Source: an uncultured Pseudomonadota bacterium (GTDB lineage Bacteria > Pseudomonadota > Gammaproteobacteria > Ga0077536). From it: DNA of 51,841 nt. Location: contig CAIKBL010000012.1 of NCBI GenBank assembly GCA_903825645.1, positions 1 to 51,841 of the forward strand, in the 5' to 3' direction. How positions within the stretch are numbered: the stretch's first letter is position 1; the number at the start of each line of letters is the position of its first letter. The notes under the pieces are model-generated. The model was not told the DNA's origin. It did not search any database and was given only the letters and a program-made list of their open reading frames with translations. Below are positions 35,308-44,266 of the stretch, piece after piece. A program made the translations under genes and the position numbers.

Positions 35308-36677
35308 CAACTGCTCGCGCCGTCGCCGAGTTGGGCGAGCGCAAGGCGAGTCACGCGGCGCTGCGTTTCGACATAGCGGTAATACCGCGCATAGAACGTC
35401 CGGAATGCGGGACCTTCTGTTGGCGGAATATCCGGGTGATGGACCAGATAGGATTCTACGGGTTGGCGCGACTCCAGGATTTTGGTGTAGAGGGCGTCGA
35501 AATACTGGAGGTTATCCTGCAGTCGCGCGTAGCGGGGCTGGCGCAAGATTTCCTCGAACCGGCGCTGATAGGGTCCGAGCCACGGTTGGTCATAGAAGAT
35601 GATCTCCGAGTGGGTATTGTACAGCGCGTTGACTGCGAGGAGAGGCCCGAGATCGATGATTGACCCGGGTGTCGTGGGCAGCTGATCAAAGGTCATCAGT
35701 TGGGTGCGGGCGCTGAGATCTTGGTAAATCGTGGCCGGATCGCTGATGTCGAAATCATTGGTCCGCCGCACCAGGTTCACGAACTCATTCTTGGGGACCG
35801 GGAAATTAAAGATCGAAATCCAGAGTGGCCTGTCCATCGGCCATTCCGCCCAGACCTTGGCGGCACTCAGCGCATTGTGGTTAATGTGCGCGCAGTTGTG
35901 CGTGAAGATGTTCCAGTCAAAAACTTTCTGCGCGGTTCGATAGGGTTCGTTGATCCGGTTGAGAAAACTGACGACTTCGAGCATTTGCGCGCGACTCATC
36001 GGTACCCGCGCGCAATAGCGATTTCGACCAAAGGCGATCGCATAGTCAGTAGCGATGGAGATCTCATAGCGAAACTCGTCGCGGGTGAAGCCACCTGGCA
36101 TGTCCCGCAAGAATTCGGGATGGAACTCGATGCCATCGTAAATGCCGCGCCGGACGGCTTCGCGCTGGACTGCCCGATACTGTTCACGGGTCAGCGCTTC
36201 GTCCGCGCGAAGATCGCCCGAGAAGAAAAATCCCCGCCCCTCGACGGCGACCCAGGCGGCATTGCGGTAATGGGCGTTAACCGTGATGCCGACCCCGTCC
36301 GCGTCTCGCGTGCGGGGAGCGGCGTCGCACATTTGGAGCACGGGATAAGCCTGGGCGGGCGTTCGGCATACGCCGTTCAAGTACAGGACATCATGACCGC
36401 CGACACCGCTGTAAATCTCCGCCCCAAAGCCGGATTTCTTGCCGAGTTGCGTGAGGGCACAGGTCTCCGCATAGTAAGGAAAAAACTGCTGATAGACCGC
36501 TTCCTCGCGTGCGGTGGGCGTCGCGGGCTCGATGACGGAGCGCGTGAGGGCGCAGCCGCCCACATTCAGCAGCAGCATGAGCAACGCCATGCGCCAAGCC
36601 CCGGCGTTCTCCCGCCTTGCTGGCCACGCGCCATGCAATACGCCGCACGGGCTAGGCACGGGTGGTGTTCTCTTCAT
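35307..36677 (-). CDS. Large lipoprotein with a Cys-His motif, unknown function
   Basis: The protein has about 456 residues if it starts at ATG 36677, which overlaps the hydrolase by 26 nt; ATG 36590 is a second choice. The signal MALLMLLLNVGGCALT has a lipobox (LNVGGC), so the protein should be lipid-anchored on the outer membrane or periplasm. The central HNCAHINHNALSAAKVW carries Cys-x-His, and RYCARVPMS another Cys. This recalls the NC-motif of DUF4105/NlpC-P60-like cysteine hydrolases, but I cannot confirm it. Coli-type aryl-polyene clusters have a smaller DUF3261 lipoprotein in this place. It may help attach or transfer the pigment at the outer membrane. Confidence 0.7.
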   Translation of the reverse strand: MKRTPPVPSPCGVLHGAWPARRENAGAWRMALLMLLLNVGGCALTRSVIEPATPTAREEAVYQQFFPYYAETCALTQLGKKSGFGAEIYSGVGGHDVLYLNGVCRTPAQAYPVLQMCDAAPRTRDADGVGITVNAHYRNAAWVAVEGRGFFFSGDLRADEALTREQYRAVQREAVRRGIYDGIEFHPEFLRDMPGGFTRDEFRYEISIATDYAIAFGRNRYCARVPMSRAQMLEVVSFLNRINEPYRTAQKVFDWNIFTHNCAHINHNALSAAKVWAEWPMDRPLWISIFNFPVPKNEFVNLVRRTNDFDISDPATIYQDLSARTQLMTFDQLPTTPGSIIDLGPLLAVNALYNTHSEIIFYDQPWLGPYQRRFEEILRQPRYARLQDNLQYFDALYTKILESRQPVESYLVHHPDIPPTEGPAFRTFYARYYRYVETQRRVTRLALAQLGDGASS

Positions 36678-37344
36678 TGCGCGCGGGGAGCGGACAAACC
36701 GCGAGAAGCTGTGACCACAGGCGCTCCCACGTGGGCCAATCGTGTCCCCCCGGCGCTTTGATGCATTGGTCTGGCGGCAGTCGCGCGGCGAGCAGCCCAT
36801 GGGCGCGGGCAAACCGGTCCGTCTCGCCATAGCCTAGATAGATTGTGGGAGACGCGGGCGGGTCCGCGGGGCGATCACCCAGCCAGGCCAGCACCGACGC
36901 TTGCGGGTTGCACGTCTCGGCGCTGGCGGGGCGCCAGGCGCTGAGCCCACCGGCACGTTGGATGTCGGCGATCAAGCCAGCGGAGCCTAGAAACGGCGCG
37001 ATCAGGATGACGCCTTCGACGATCTCGGGATAGGCTTGGGCGTAACGCAACGCGCCGAATCCGCCGGCCGAAATCCCGGCAAGCCACACGCGCTGTGTCG
37101 GGGCGGTGATTGTCGGGCGCATGATTTCGCTATGCAAATTAACCGCCAAGGTGTCGTCCAGATAACAGGCCATCCCGGTCTCGACGGCGATGATGTCAAT
37201 CGGTGCCCCGGTGCGATGCACGTCATCGAGAAACCCATGTGTCTCGAAGTCACCTGCCCTCATGCCTGCGCCGGGCAGCAGCACCAGCAGTGGCGTATCC
37301 AGCCCGGTGCCCGCGCGCGATCTACAGGCCACTTCCATCTTCAA
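36652..37344 (-). CDS. Alpha/beta hydrolase
   Basis: The protein has 230 residues. The nucleophile elbow is GISAGGFGALRYA (Ser), the acid is likely Asp in YGETDRF, and the His is in PGGHDWPTW. It has no signal peptide, so it is cytoplasmic, and is short with a small lid. It overlaps the MMPL stop by ATGA and runs into the lipoprotein gene. No hotdog thioesterase of the ApeK kind is found in the cluster, so this hydrolase could release or edit acyl-ACP intermediates. That role is inferred. Confidence 0.82.
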   Translation of the reverse strand: MKMEVACRSRAGTGLDTPLLVLLPGAGMRAGDFETHGFLDDVHRTGAPIDIIAVETGMACYLDDTLAVNLHSEIMRPTITAPTQRVWLAGISAGGFGALRYAQAYPEIVEGVILIAPFLGSAGLIADIQRAGGLSAWRPASAETCNPQASVLAWLGDRPADPPASPTIYLGYGETDRFARAHGLLAARLPPDQCIKAPGGHDWPTWERLWSQLLAVCPLPARNEENTTRA

Positions 37345-39710
37345 TCTCCTCCACCGGGAAGCTCAGGTGCAGCGCCCTGCGCTGCGGGAGTGAGAATCAT
37401 GGCGGCGATAAGACTCAAGGCGGTCCCCAGCGCCACGGTCTCGCCCAGATCGCGCAGTACCGGGATGCGAGAAAACGACAGGGCGCCAAACCCGATGACC
37501 GTACACGCATTCGCGATCAGCAGCGAGGCCAGCGTGGTCGAGTGTTTAGCGCCGGCCATCGCCGCGTTCTGAAAGAACAAGCAATAGTTGGAGCCGACGG
37601 CAATGATCAGCAAGAGACCGAACAGGTGAAATATCGACAGGCGCCCGTGCGGCCAGACCAGGATCGCTACCGTGAGTACGGTGGCCACGAGCAGCGGCGC
37701 GAGGATCTGGGCGACGCGCTTTGGCGAGCGAAAAAAAATCAGCAACAAACCGGTAATCACGATCAGGCCGTAGCCATTCAGCGCGAGGGCCTCATGACGG
37801 TAATGCGAGAGCAGCGCGTCAGACTCGGCCTTCAAGTCCAAGAACACGACCGCGACCCCTTGTTGTGCGGCAAATGTCTTGACGGCCGCGGCGATACTCA
37901 CGGCATCGCGCACACCCCTGAGCGGCAGCACCGCCAGGGTTTTGTCGGGCTGTCCGAGTAATAGCGCCCCGACTTTCAGGGCAATCGCGGTGCCCTCGAG
38001 CGACTGCCGCGAAAGAGCCGGGGCCTCTCGCGCCGCGGCCACATCACGCAGAAAGGGCGTAAAGGTCTCGGCCTTGAAGGGGAGCCCAACCAGCGCGGTG
38101 TGGAGGGCCGGGCTGAGCACCTCGGCGGCGGGTAGCGCAGCGCGACGAAGCGCTTGGCTCGCGCGACTCGGCAGATAGCGATCCGGCGCGTCAAAACCTT
38201 GCAACCGACCCTGCGTGATTAACGTCTGCAGGCGTACCGATACGCGTCCCGATAAGTCGAGTGCGTCATCCTCAGTGGCGCCTGTCGCCATGACGAGGTA
38301 ACGGGCATCAGGTGCCCCCATGTCGTCACGCAATTGTCGATCGATCGCCTGATCGGCGGCCGATAGCGGACTCAGGCTCATCAATTCTGGCTGCCAGAGA
38401 TGTCCGGCTTGTAGGCCAACGCACAAAAGTCCCGTGCAGGTGGCCGCGATCAACACTGCCCGGGGCCAGCGGCCGTCGGTCAGCCATGCGGGCGCTTTGA
38501 TGTCCAGCACGCGGGCACGGTGCCCGGTGGTACTGGTGAACATGAGTGTCGGCAGGACAAAGCGGGTGACGCCCAGCGCGAGACCGATACCAACCACGGT
38601 AAACAACCCGAGCTGCGCGAAGCCAGGAAATCCGGAACACATCATGGTTGAAAAACCGCAGACCGACACCAGTGCGCCGCGCCGCAGGGTCGGCCAGATC
38701 CGATGCAGTGTCGCCCCCGGCTGCACATCGGCGCTACTTTGCACAAACAGATAAATGGCATAGTCGATCGATTCGCCGATGAGGGTAATCCCGAAGCCCA
38801 CCGTGATCCCATGCACCGCGCCAAACACGAGGGTCACGGCCGCCAAACCGCCGAGCGTCGCGGTCAGCACGGGAGCGAGGGTCAGCAGGAGGATGCGCGG
38901 CGAGCGATAAACCCACAGCAGGAGGCCGAGGATGAGGGCCAACGCCACGCCAGAGTAATGGCTGACATCATGCTTCATCTCATCCCGCGTCCTAACCGCA
39001 AAACTACCCGGACCGCTCACCAGCAGGCGGGCGTCGTTGGTTGGGCGTTGCGCCATGCGGGGCTCCTGAAACGCGGCGTGGATCGCCGCCAGCGCCTTTT
39101 CCTGGGCGTCGATGTCAAAGCCCGGAGCACGGGTCTGCAGGAGCAGTAGCGCGCGTGTCCCGTCTGCCGAGCACCACACGCCGTCGCATAACCGACGCGC
39201 CTTGCCCTCGAACAGAGCAGTGACGAGGTGTCTCGCTTCGCCGGTAGGATCGTGCGCGATCGCCTCCTTCATCAAGGGCTCCATGTCCGAGCGGAGAACG
39301 TCGAGATCTTGCGTCAAGGCGGCATGCAGCCCTTTTTCCGAAAATTGCGCGGTCGACACGGTCGGACTGAGCAGGTAGCGGTTACGCCAGACATACGCCT
39401 GGTCCAGCCGGTTAATCGGGACCGCGCCGTTGTCGACGCGCGTAAAGGCGTCCACTCGACCGAGGCGCTCGGCGAGTGTACGACTGAGCTGCGCGCGCGT
39501 AGGGGCGTCGCTGCCGGCGATCCCCACCATCAGCAGTCGTGAGGCGACGCCATCGCGCAATTGGTCGACGAGGATCTGCTGTTCAGGTTTGGGTGAGCGG
39601 GGCAAAAAAACGGACATGTCGGTCGTGAAAGGCGCCTGTATCACCGCGCTCCCCAGGACGCCCAGCAGGAGGATCCAGGCGACGAGGATATAACGGGCCT
39701 GCGCGTTCAT
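37341..39710 (-). CDS. MMPL/RND-type exporter (ApeM-like)
   Basis: The protein has 789 residues with about twelve membrane helices in two similar halves, each with a large periplasmic domain. The first half ends with MKHDVSHYSGVALALILGLLL and the second is similar near ALNGYGLIVITGLLL. FITLIGESIDYAIYLF contains the MMPL signature region. This is an inner-membrane transporter of lipids or polyketides driven by the proton gradient. In aryl-polyene clusters it is thought to move the lipid-bound pigment across the inner membrane. It overlaps its neighbours by ATGA. Confidence 0.92.
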   Translation of the reverse strand: MNAQARYILVAWILLLGVLGSAVIQAPFTTDMSVFLPRSPKPEQQILVDQLRDGVASRLLMVGIAGSDAPTRAQLSRTLAERLGRVDAFTRVDNGAVPINRLDQAYVWRNRYLLSPTVSTAQFSEKGLHAALTQDLDVLRSDMEPLMKEAIAHDPTGEARHLVTALFEGKARRLCDGVWCSADGTRALLLLQTRAPGFDIDAQEKALAAIHAAFQEPRMAQRPTNDARLLVSGPGSFAVRTRDEMKHDVSHYSGVALALILGLLLWVYRSPRILLLTLAPVLTATLGGLAAVTLVFGAVHGITVGFGITLIGESIDYAIYLFVQSSADVQPGATLHRIWPTLRRGALVSVCGFSTMMCSGFPGFAQLGLFTVVGIGLALGVTRFVLPTLMFTSTTGHRARVLDIKAPAWLTDGRWPRAVLIAATCTGLLCVGLQAGHLWQPELMSLSPLSAADQAIDRQLRDDMGAPDARYLVMATGATEDDALDLSGRVSVRLQTLITQGRLQGFDAPDRYLPSRASQALRRAALPAAEVLSPALHTALVGLPFKAETFTPFLRDVAAAREAPALSRQSLEGTAIALKVGALLLGQPDKTLAVLPLRGVRDAVSIAAAVKTFAAQQGVAVVFLDLKAESDALLSHYRHEALALNGYGLIVITGLLLIFFRSPKRVAQILAPLLVATVLTVAILVWPHGRLSIFHLFGLLLIIAVGSNYCLFFQNAAMAGAKHSTTLASLLIANACTVIGFGALSFSRIPVLRDLGETVALGTALSLIAAMILTPAAQGAAPELPGGGD

Positions 39711-40282
39711 GGGCCGTCCGGGGTGATCAACATCACAGACTGATCGCCATCAGTTTCCTGGATCCCCACTGTAGTGATTTGCGTCTCGCGGCCGGAGAGG
39801 ACAAGGGTACTAATGCGTGCGGCGACAGTCGGCTCGCGGGGGCGCAGGGTGAGTTGCCAGTTCGCCTGAGCGCCGGAGAAATCAATCGAATAATACTGCC
39901 CTAGTGTCGCGAGATCGCCGCTGAGCGTCGAGCGGATCCCCTCCACGAGGGACGCGATTTCCGGATGTCCCATCAGACTCAGGGTGTAGGGCTCTCCATG
40001 GCGTTCGGTACCGGTTACGATCTCGCCATTCAGGGAGAAGGTTTCGCGCGTGGGGGTCAACGTGATTTTTTCAAGCCGATCGGGCGCTTCATAGCGCAAG
40101 GTCCCCGTGCTCTGCAGTTGTCCCATCAAGAACTTCAATTGCTTGCGCTCCACAAACGTCGCAGAGGACGACTTGATCTGGTGCAGTGCGGCCATGAGAG
40201 TTTTTAGATCCCAGTCCTGCGTGCTTGCGACCGGGGAGAATGATATCGCCGTCATGCACAGCAGACGGGAGAGCAGACTCAT
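39707..40282 (-). CDS. LolA-like outer-membrane lipoprotein carrier
   Basis: The protein has about 191 residues. ATG 40282 begins a signal peptide (MSLLSRLLCMTAISFSPVAS). The mature part has the LolA pattern: LHQIKSSSATFVERKQL, GTLRYEAPDRLEKITL and ETFSLNGEIV, folding into the half-barrel that carries lipids through the periplasm. Aryl-polyene clusters contain such a carrier (ApeL-like). It should deliver the lipid-anchored product from the MMPL exporter towards the outer membrane. It lies 34 bp behind the acyltransferase gene. Confidence 0.88.
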   Translation of the reverse strand: MSLLSRLLCMTAISFSPVASTQDWDLKTLMAALHQIKSSSATFVERKQLKFLMGQLQSTGTLRYEAPDRLEKITLTPTRETFSLNGEIVTGTERHGEPYTLSLMGHPEIASLVEGIRSTLSGDLATLGQYYSIDFSGAQANWQLTLRPREPTVAARISTLVLSGRETQITTVGIQETDGDQSVMLITPDGP

Positions 40283-40316
40283 CGACAGGGCACGGGCTTT
40301 GATGTGTCTCAACACG

Positions 40317-41216
40317 TCAGCGCCAGAGATCAAAAAAATTGAACCAGTTGTAGGGTGCGAGACGGGCATAATGCTCCAGTCGCTCGACATAGCGGCGCAC
40401 GATGTCTTCGAGCGCTGCGGCGCTCATGCGACCGAGATCGGCCGTGCGAGCGTCCATAAACGGCTCAAAATGCACGTCATAGCGATTGCCACCTTGATAT
40501 AAGCCAATCATCAAGACCACCGGGACTCTCAAGATCCCCATGATCCGAAACGGGTTGACGGAAAAAGAGGCAGGGACGCCCAAAAACGGATGCGCTATTT
40601 TACGCTCAGCGGTGAGGCTGCGGTCCGCCAGAATACCGACGAATTCGCCCGCCGCCAGACTACTTTGGACTTGCAGAAACGAATCCGGTTTGCCGAGATT
40701 GATTGTATCGCCGACAAGATCGGGCGCAATGGCATTGAGCACGGAGGTCACCTTGCGAGCATTTTCTTCGAACATCAGCATGCGGACCCGCAACGCGGGC
40801 TTGTTTCGCCCGATCACGCGCAGCACCTCGAAACTGCCCATATGGGCGCCCACCAGAATACAACCGGTCCCCTTCGTGAGGATGTCATTTACGAGGGACT
40901 CCCCGAAGATTCGGATGTCGAACGCGTCCTTCTGGTTGCGTAGCAAAAAAACACGATCGAGTACGCAGGATGCAAAGCAATGGTAATGGCGAAAAAGATC
41001 GCGCATACGGGCCGTCCGGCCAAGCGCCCGGCTCAAGTATTGCCGGGAGGCAGCACTCGCGCGCGAACTGAAAAGCATGAAATAAAGACAAATCGGAGGC
41101 AGGAAAAATCGACTTGGGCGTCGTCCAATCAGCAGGGCAAGTCGTGTGAACAGACCGAGGAGAAAAGCATTCCCGCGCTCCTGTCGACGCAACCACTCTG
41201 GTGGCTGGCTGGGCAT
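40317..41216 (-). CDS. LpxL-type acyltransferase
   Basis: The protein has 299 residues. An N-terminal hydrophobic segment (FLLGLFTRLALLIG) is followed by the catalytic H-x4-E motif, His125 and Glu130 in LVGAHMGSFEVLRV, as in lipid A lauroyl/myristoyl acyltransferases. GILADRSL and FSVNPFRIMGILRVPVV continue the family pattern. Here it probably transfers the aryl-polyenoyl chain from ACP to a lipid or sugar. ATG 41216 is 23 bp after the preceding dehydratase; longer frames upstream overlap that gene and have no support. Confidence 0.88.
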   Translation of the reverse strand: MPSQPPEWLRRQERGNAFLLGLFTRLALLIGRRPSRFFLPPICLYFMLFSSRASAASRQYLSRALGRTARMRDLFRHYHCFASCVLDRVFLLRNQKDAFDIRIFGESLVNDILTKGTGCILVGAHMGSFEVLRVIGRNKPALRVRMLMFEENARKVTSVLNAIAPDLVGDTINLGKPDSFLQVQSSLAAGEFVGILADRSLTAERKIAHPFLGVPASFSVNPFRIMGILRVPVVLMIGLYQGGNRYDVHFEPFMDARTADLGRMSAAALEDIVRRYVERLEHYARLAPYNWFNFFDLWR

Positions 41217-41239
41217 GTCGCGCTCGCGGGACGCTGAAC

Positions 41240-41566
41240 TCACGGGCGGCTTCGGAGCGTGCCGGCGACCGCGGGGGTGGGGGTGCCGTGCAGATAGAGT
41301 TCGAATTTGAATTGGTCGAGAGCCTGCGCGCACCAGCGAATCGTGACACTGTGATCGGGACGGACGGGTTGCATGAATTTTACTTGGATGACCTCGAGGG
41401 GATAGCTCAGGGGCTCCGACTGCCGGATGGCAGACAAGATCTCCTCCAGCAATACCGCACCGGGGATGAGCGGGTAGTCGGGGAAATGGCCCGGCTGAGT
41501 GGGATGATCGCCGGCAAATCGCGTAATACATTCAACCCAGGGCGTGGTGCTGTCGGAGGCGCCCAT
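41240..41566 (-). CDS. Hotdog dehydratase, ApeI/FabZ type
   Basis: The protein has 108 residues. DHPTQPGHFPDYPLIPGAVLLEEI carries the catalytic His in GHFP and the acidic residue in LLEEI of FabA/FabZ-like dehydratases. It should dimerise with the ApeP-type subunit encoded at 32874. ATG 41566 starts one base after the ligase stop. The usual length of ~110-150 residues is met at the low end. Confidence 0.85.
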   Translation of the reverse strand: MGASDSTTPWVECITRFAGDHPTQPGHFPDYPLIPGAVLLEEILSAIRQSEPLSYPLEVIQVKFMQPVRPDHSVTIRWCAQALDQFKFELYLHGTPTPAVAGTLRSRP

Positions 41567-41567
41567 C

Positions 41568-42875
41568 CTACAAGGCCCTGAGCGCGTCAAGCGGGAGCTT
41601 CCCGAGCATATTACGCGGTAGCGCCTCCACAAAATCAATCGAACGGGGCAGGAATGCCGCGTCGACGCGCTGTCTTAAGGCCGCGTTGATGTGCGCCGCA
41701 TCGAGGCTGGGCGCGACCACGTAGGCCTTGAGTCGTGGCGTTGGGCCCCGCTCCTGCAGGACGAACACGCCATCCTCGACACCGGGAATGGCGTTCAGCT
41801 GACTGTTCAGGTAGGCGAGTGAACTTCGTTTTCCGGCGATATTGATCATGTCGGCTTTGCGCCCCTTCAAGAGGAAGGTGCGATCCGCAGTCAACTCAAT
41901 CACGTCGCCGAGCGGCGATGGGGCGGCAGCGATAGTGCCGGAGGCCCAGATTTCGTCTGCCCTTGCGTCGAGTTCGATGCCGTCCAGACAGGTCCATCTG
42001 TCCGTGTGGACGGTGCGTCGGACCGCGATTTGACCGACCTCGGTGCAGCCGTAAATCTCCCACAGCGGGGCCTGCAGTTTTTGCTCCGCGGCAAGCGCCA
42101 GATCCGTCGCCAGCGGCGCAGTGGCGCAAATGATCTGATCCAGGGGCGGGGCTTTGATGCGCACATCCATGAGACTGCGCAAATGAATGGGGGTCGTCAC
42201 GAGGAGACGGGGCCGCGCCATGGTCGCGAGCTGCGCCACAATATCGGCCGGAAATAGTGGCCGGGTAGCTTCCAGCGTAAAGCCATGCTGCAGGCTCAGC
42301 ATGATGAGCGATTCCAGTCCGAAGCTGTGCTGATGAGGGACCGTGCCGGTGAGCGAGGCCCCCGCCAGCGCACTGAGATCTAGTTTCTGGGCGGCGGCCT
42401 GGGTGCTCCCCACTAGGGCACCCCAGGTCCGCAGATGAGGGAGCGCCTCACCCGTGGAGCCGGACGTAAAAAGGACCACGGCCGCTTGCGTCGCCCTGAA
42501 GGCCGGTATCCTGGGGGCGGCCCGGCGGTCGGCGGTCGGCGGAAACGGAAACAGCGGGATGCCTGATAAGGCGACCGGCTCATCCGTTAGCGCATACAGG
42601 GCCGGATCGGCATCGGCGAGATCCTTAATCGGCTTTTCAGCCAGCGACGCAGGCAAGAGCGTAATCTGGTGACGCATCATCGCCGCGATCAAGCCGACCG
42701 AAAACCGATATCGATTGGCGCACAGATTAACCACCTGGGTAGCCACCGGCAGACCTTCGGCGAGACTCACGACCTCGGAGAGAAAGCGTGCCACCGTGAT
42801 CAGCTCACCGTGATCCCGGAAAATTACCGAGTCGGCGTTGACGTGACGCAGGGCGGGAAGGACAGGATCGTGCAT
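41568..42875 (-). CDS. Acyl-ACP synthetase / AMP-dependent ligase (ApeH-like)
   Basis: The protein has about 435 residues. It has the adenylation motifs FTSGSTG (with AVVL before it), YGCTEVGQIAV and KGRKADMINIAGKRSS, and the C-terminal catalytic Lys in LGKLPLDAL. It is shorter than full CoA ligases, as aryl-polyene ligases are. It would activate an aryl carboxylic acid such as 4-hydroxybenzoate with ATP and load it on the ACP. No gene for making that acid is in the window. ATG 42875 is preferred to TTG 42881. Confidence 0.9.
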   Translation of the reverse strand: MHDPVLPALRHVNADSVIFRDHGELITVARFLSEVVSLAEGLPVATQVVNLCANRYRFSVGLIAAMMRHQITLLPASLAEKPIKDLADADPALYALTDEPVALSGIPLFPFPPTADRRAAPRIPAFRATQAAVVLFTSGSTGEALPHLRTWGALVGSTQAAAQKLDLSALAGASLTGTVPHQHSFGLESLIMLSLQHGFTLEATRPLFPADIVAQLATMARPRLLVTTPIHLRSLMDVRIKAPPLDQIICATAPLATDLALAAEQKLQAPLWEIYGCTEVGQIAVRRTVHTDRWTCLDGIELDARADEIWASGTIAAAPSPLGDVIELTADRTFLLKGRKADMINIAGKRSSLAYLNSQLNAIPGVEDGVFVLQERGPTPRLKAYVVAPSLDAAHINAALRQRVDAAFLPRSIDFVEALPRNMLGKLPLDALRAL

Positions 42876-42901
42876 GGGCAACCTTGAATTCGTACCCTAT
42901 T

Positions 42902-43600
42902 TTAGCGAGACGCTTTCGCCCTGATAAGGTCAGCGAGCCGCAGGATGTCGTGAAAATTTTCTTTGGGTGCGGCAGCAACCCACCAAGCACGTGTCATCCG
43001 TTCTACGCCTAACATTAACAGTACCAGGGGTATATTCAGCAGGTTTACAAACGCCGACCACCAGCCGAGGGGCGCGCAAAGCAGGAGCGTGCCCGACACC
43101 AAAATCTGCAGGAAAAAGAAAAGACACCAGGCTGCAGTGATCCGCCGGGTATAGCGTGCCAGATCGGGCGAGGGCATGCCGTGGATCGCCCGGGCAAAAT
43201 AGGTCACGACGGGCTCGCCGCCGGGGCGCAATGAACGGCCGAAAACAAGCAGCAAGCCCAGATAAACGAGGGTGTGCGGGATCCCCGTGGACAAGATGAG
43301 TCCGCTCTCGGCATCGCACGCCCCCAGCAATGCGCCCACGGTCACGAGTCCGGCGATCAGATATCCCCGAGGAGACTTGAACCGGCTGCACACCACTATC
43401 CCGGCCAAGCTTAGCTGCGCCCAGATCAAGAGGGTGACTTCAGGCCCTTGGGACGCACGGCGCAGTAGACTATGGGCTGCCAGAGGCAAGGCCAGCATGA
43501 CGGGGATCAAGGTGAGGCGCCGTGCCTGCTGCCACAACGATCGGGCCACGGTGTTAGCGGGCGTCGGGGCAGCAGGCGGACTGGTGGATTCGACGCGCAT
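42902..43600 (-). CDS. COG4648-type membrane protein (ApeG-like)
   Basis: The protein has 232 residues from ATG 43600 (43651 is possible). It has five to six hydrophobic helices: LIPVMLALPLAAHSLL, LIAGLVTVGALLGA, TLVYLGLLLVFGRSL, WCLFFFLQILVSGTLLL and LLNIPLVLLMLGVERM. Short conserved loops include ARAIHGMPS and YTRRITAAW. This is the COG4648 inner-membrane family regularly found in aryl-polyene clusters, with unknown biochemical role. It lies between the ACP gene and the ligase gene. Confidence 0.85.
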   Translation of the reverse strand: MRVESTSPPAAPTPANTVARSLWQQARRLTLIPVMLALPLAAHSLLRRASQGPEVTLLIWAQLSLAGIVVCSRFKSPRGYLIAGLVTVGALLGACDAESGLILSTGIPHTLVYLGLLLVFGRSLRPGGEPVVTYFARAIHGMPSPDLARYTRRITAAWCLFFFLQILVSGTLLLCAPLGWWSAFVNLLNIPLVLLMLGVERMTRAWWVAAAPKENFHDILRLADLIRAKASR

Positions 43601-43692
43601 GGAACTCACGACTCTGCGGTAAGGATCGGTCGGTACCCGAAAGACGGACACAGGGTCTGCCGTGCCACCTGAGCGCTGGGCGCTCAGCGCTG

Positions 43693-43950
43693 CTAGCGCG
43701 GTCGCTTTTCTTCAATATACGAAGCCAGCGCGCGAAGGGAGCTGAAGATTACCACGTTGTTCTCATCGTCCGAGCGCAGTTTGACGCCGTGGTGCTGGGA
43801 GATGGCCAGCGCCACCTCGAGAATATCAATGGAATCGAGTCCAAAGCCTTCTTTGTAAAGTGGGGTATCGCCAGTCGCGAGCGCGATGTCGAAGTCCAGG
43901 TTAAGGGTCTCGATAATCAGCCGCGCGAGATCGTTTTCCGCCGGGGACAT
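43693..43950 (-). CDS. Acyl carrier protein
   Basis: The protein has 85 residues. Ser40 in GFGLDSIDILEVAL is the phosphopantetheine attachment site. The helix-rich ends and acidic composition are typical. It is the first gene of the minus-strand operon and the only ACP seen; the E. coli-type pathway uses two (ApeE and ApeF). It carries the aryl starter and the growing polyene as thioesters. A phosphopantetheinyl transferase must be supplied from elsewhere. Confidence 0.93.
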   Translation of the reverse strand: MSPAENDLARLIIETLNLDFDIALATGDTPLYKEGFGLDSIDILEVALAISQHHGVKLRSDDENNVVIFSSLRALASYIEEKRPR

Positions 43951-44266
43951 GGTGATGAGCTGATCTGCAAGTGATTCGTAGGTCCATTATATTCAGGCTA
44001 GTCGTCCATTGGAATGGCGACCGGCGTTTGTGCCCTGCGCGACAAGGGGGGGGTGTCGTCACCGGCACGAAGCGTACGCGCAGATGTCTTCGCCTTCAAA
44101 TGTCGGTGTTTGGCTGGTCCCTGCGAGATCGTCTGCGCGCTTATTCCCCCCCTGGGAGTGGATAAGCCACGCGCCCAGAAAAAATTTCGTCGAAGTCGCG
44201 TGGGAAAACGACATAATTCGCCCGCAGCTCATTCGCGACTGCAGTGTTTTAGGGGAATTGGTCTGT
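43951..44266. promoter_or_regulatory. Divergent control region of the aryl-polyene operon and methyltransferase
   Basis: The 316-bp region separates the minus-strand operon start from the plus-strand methyltransferase. It is the likely site of back-to-back promoters. No clear -35/-10 or operator was identified. Confidence 0.4.
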
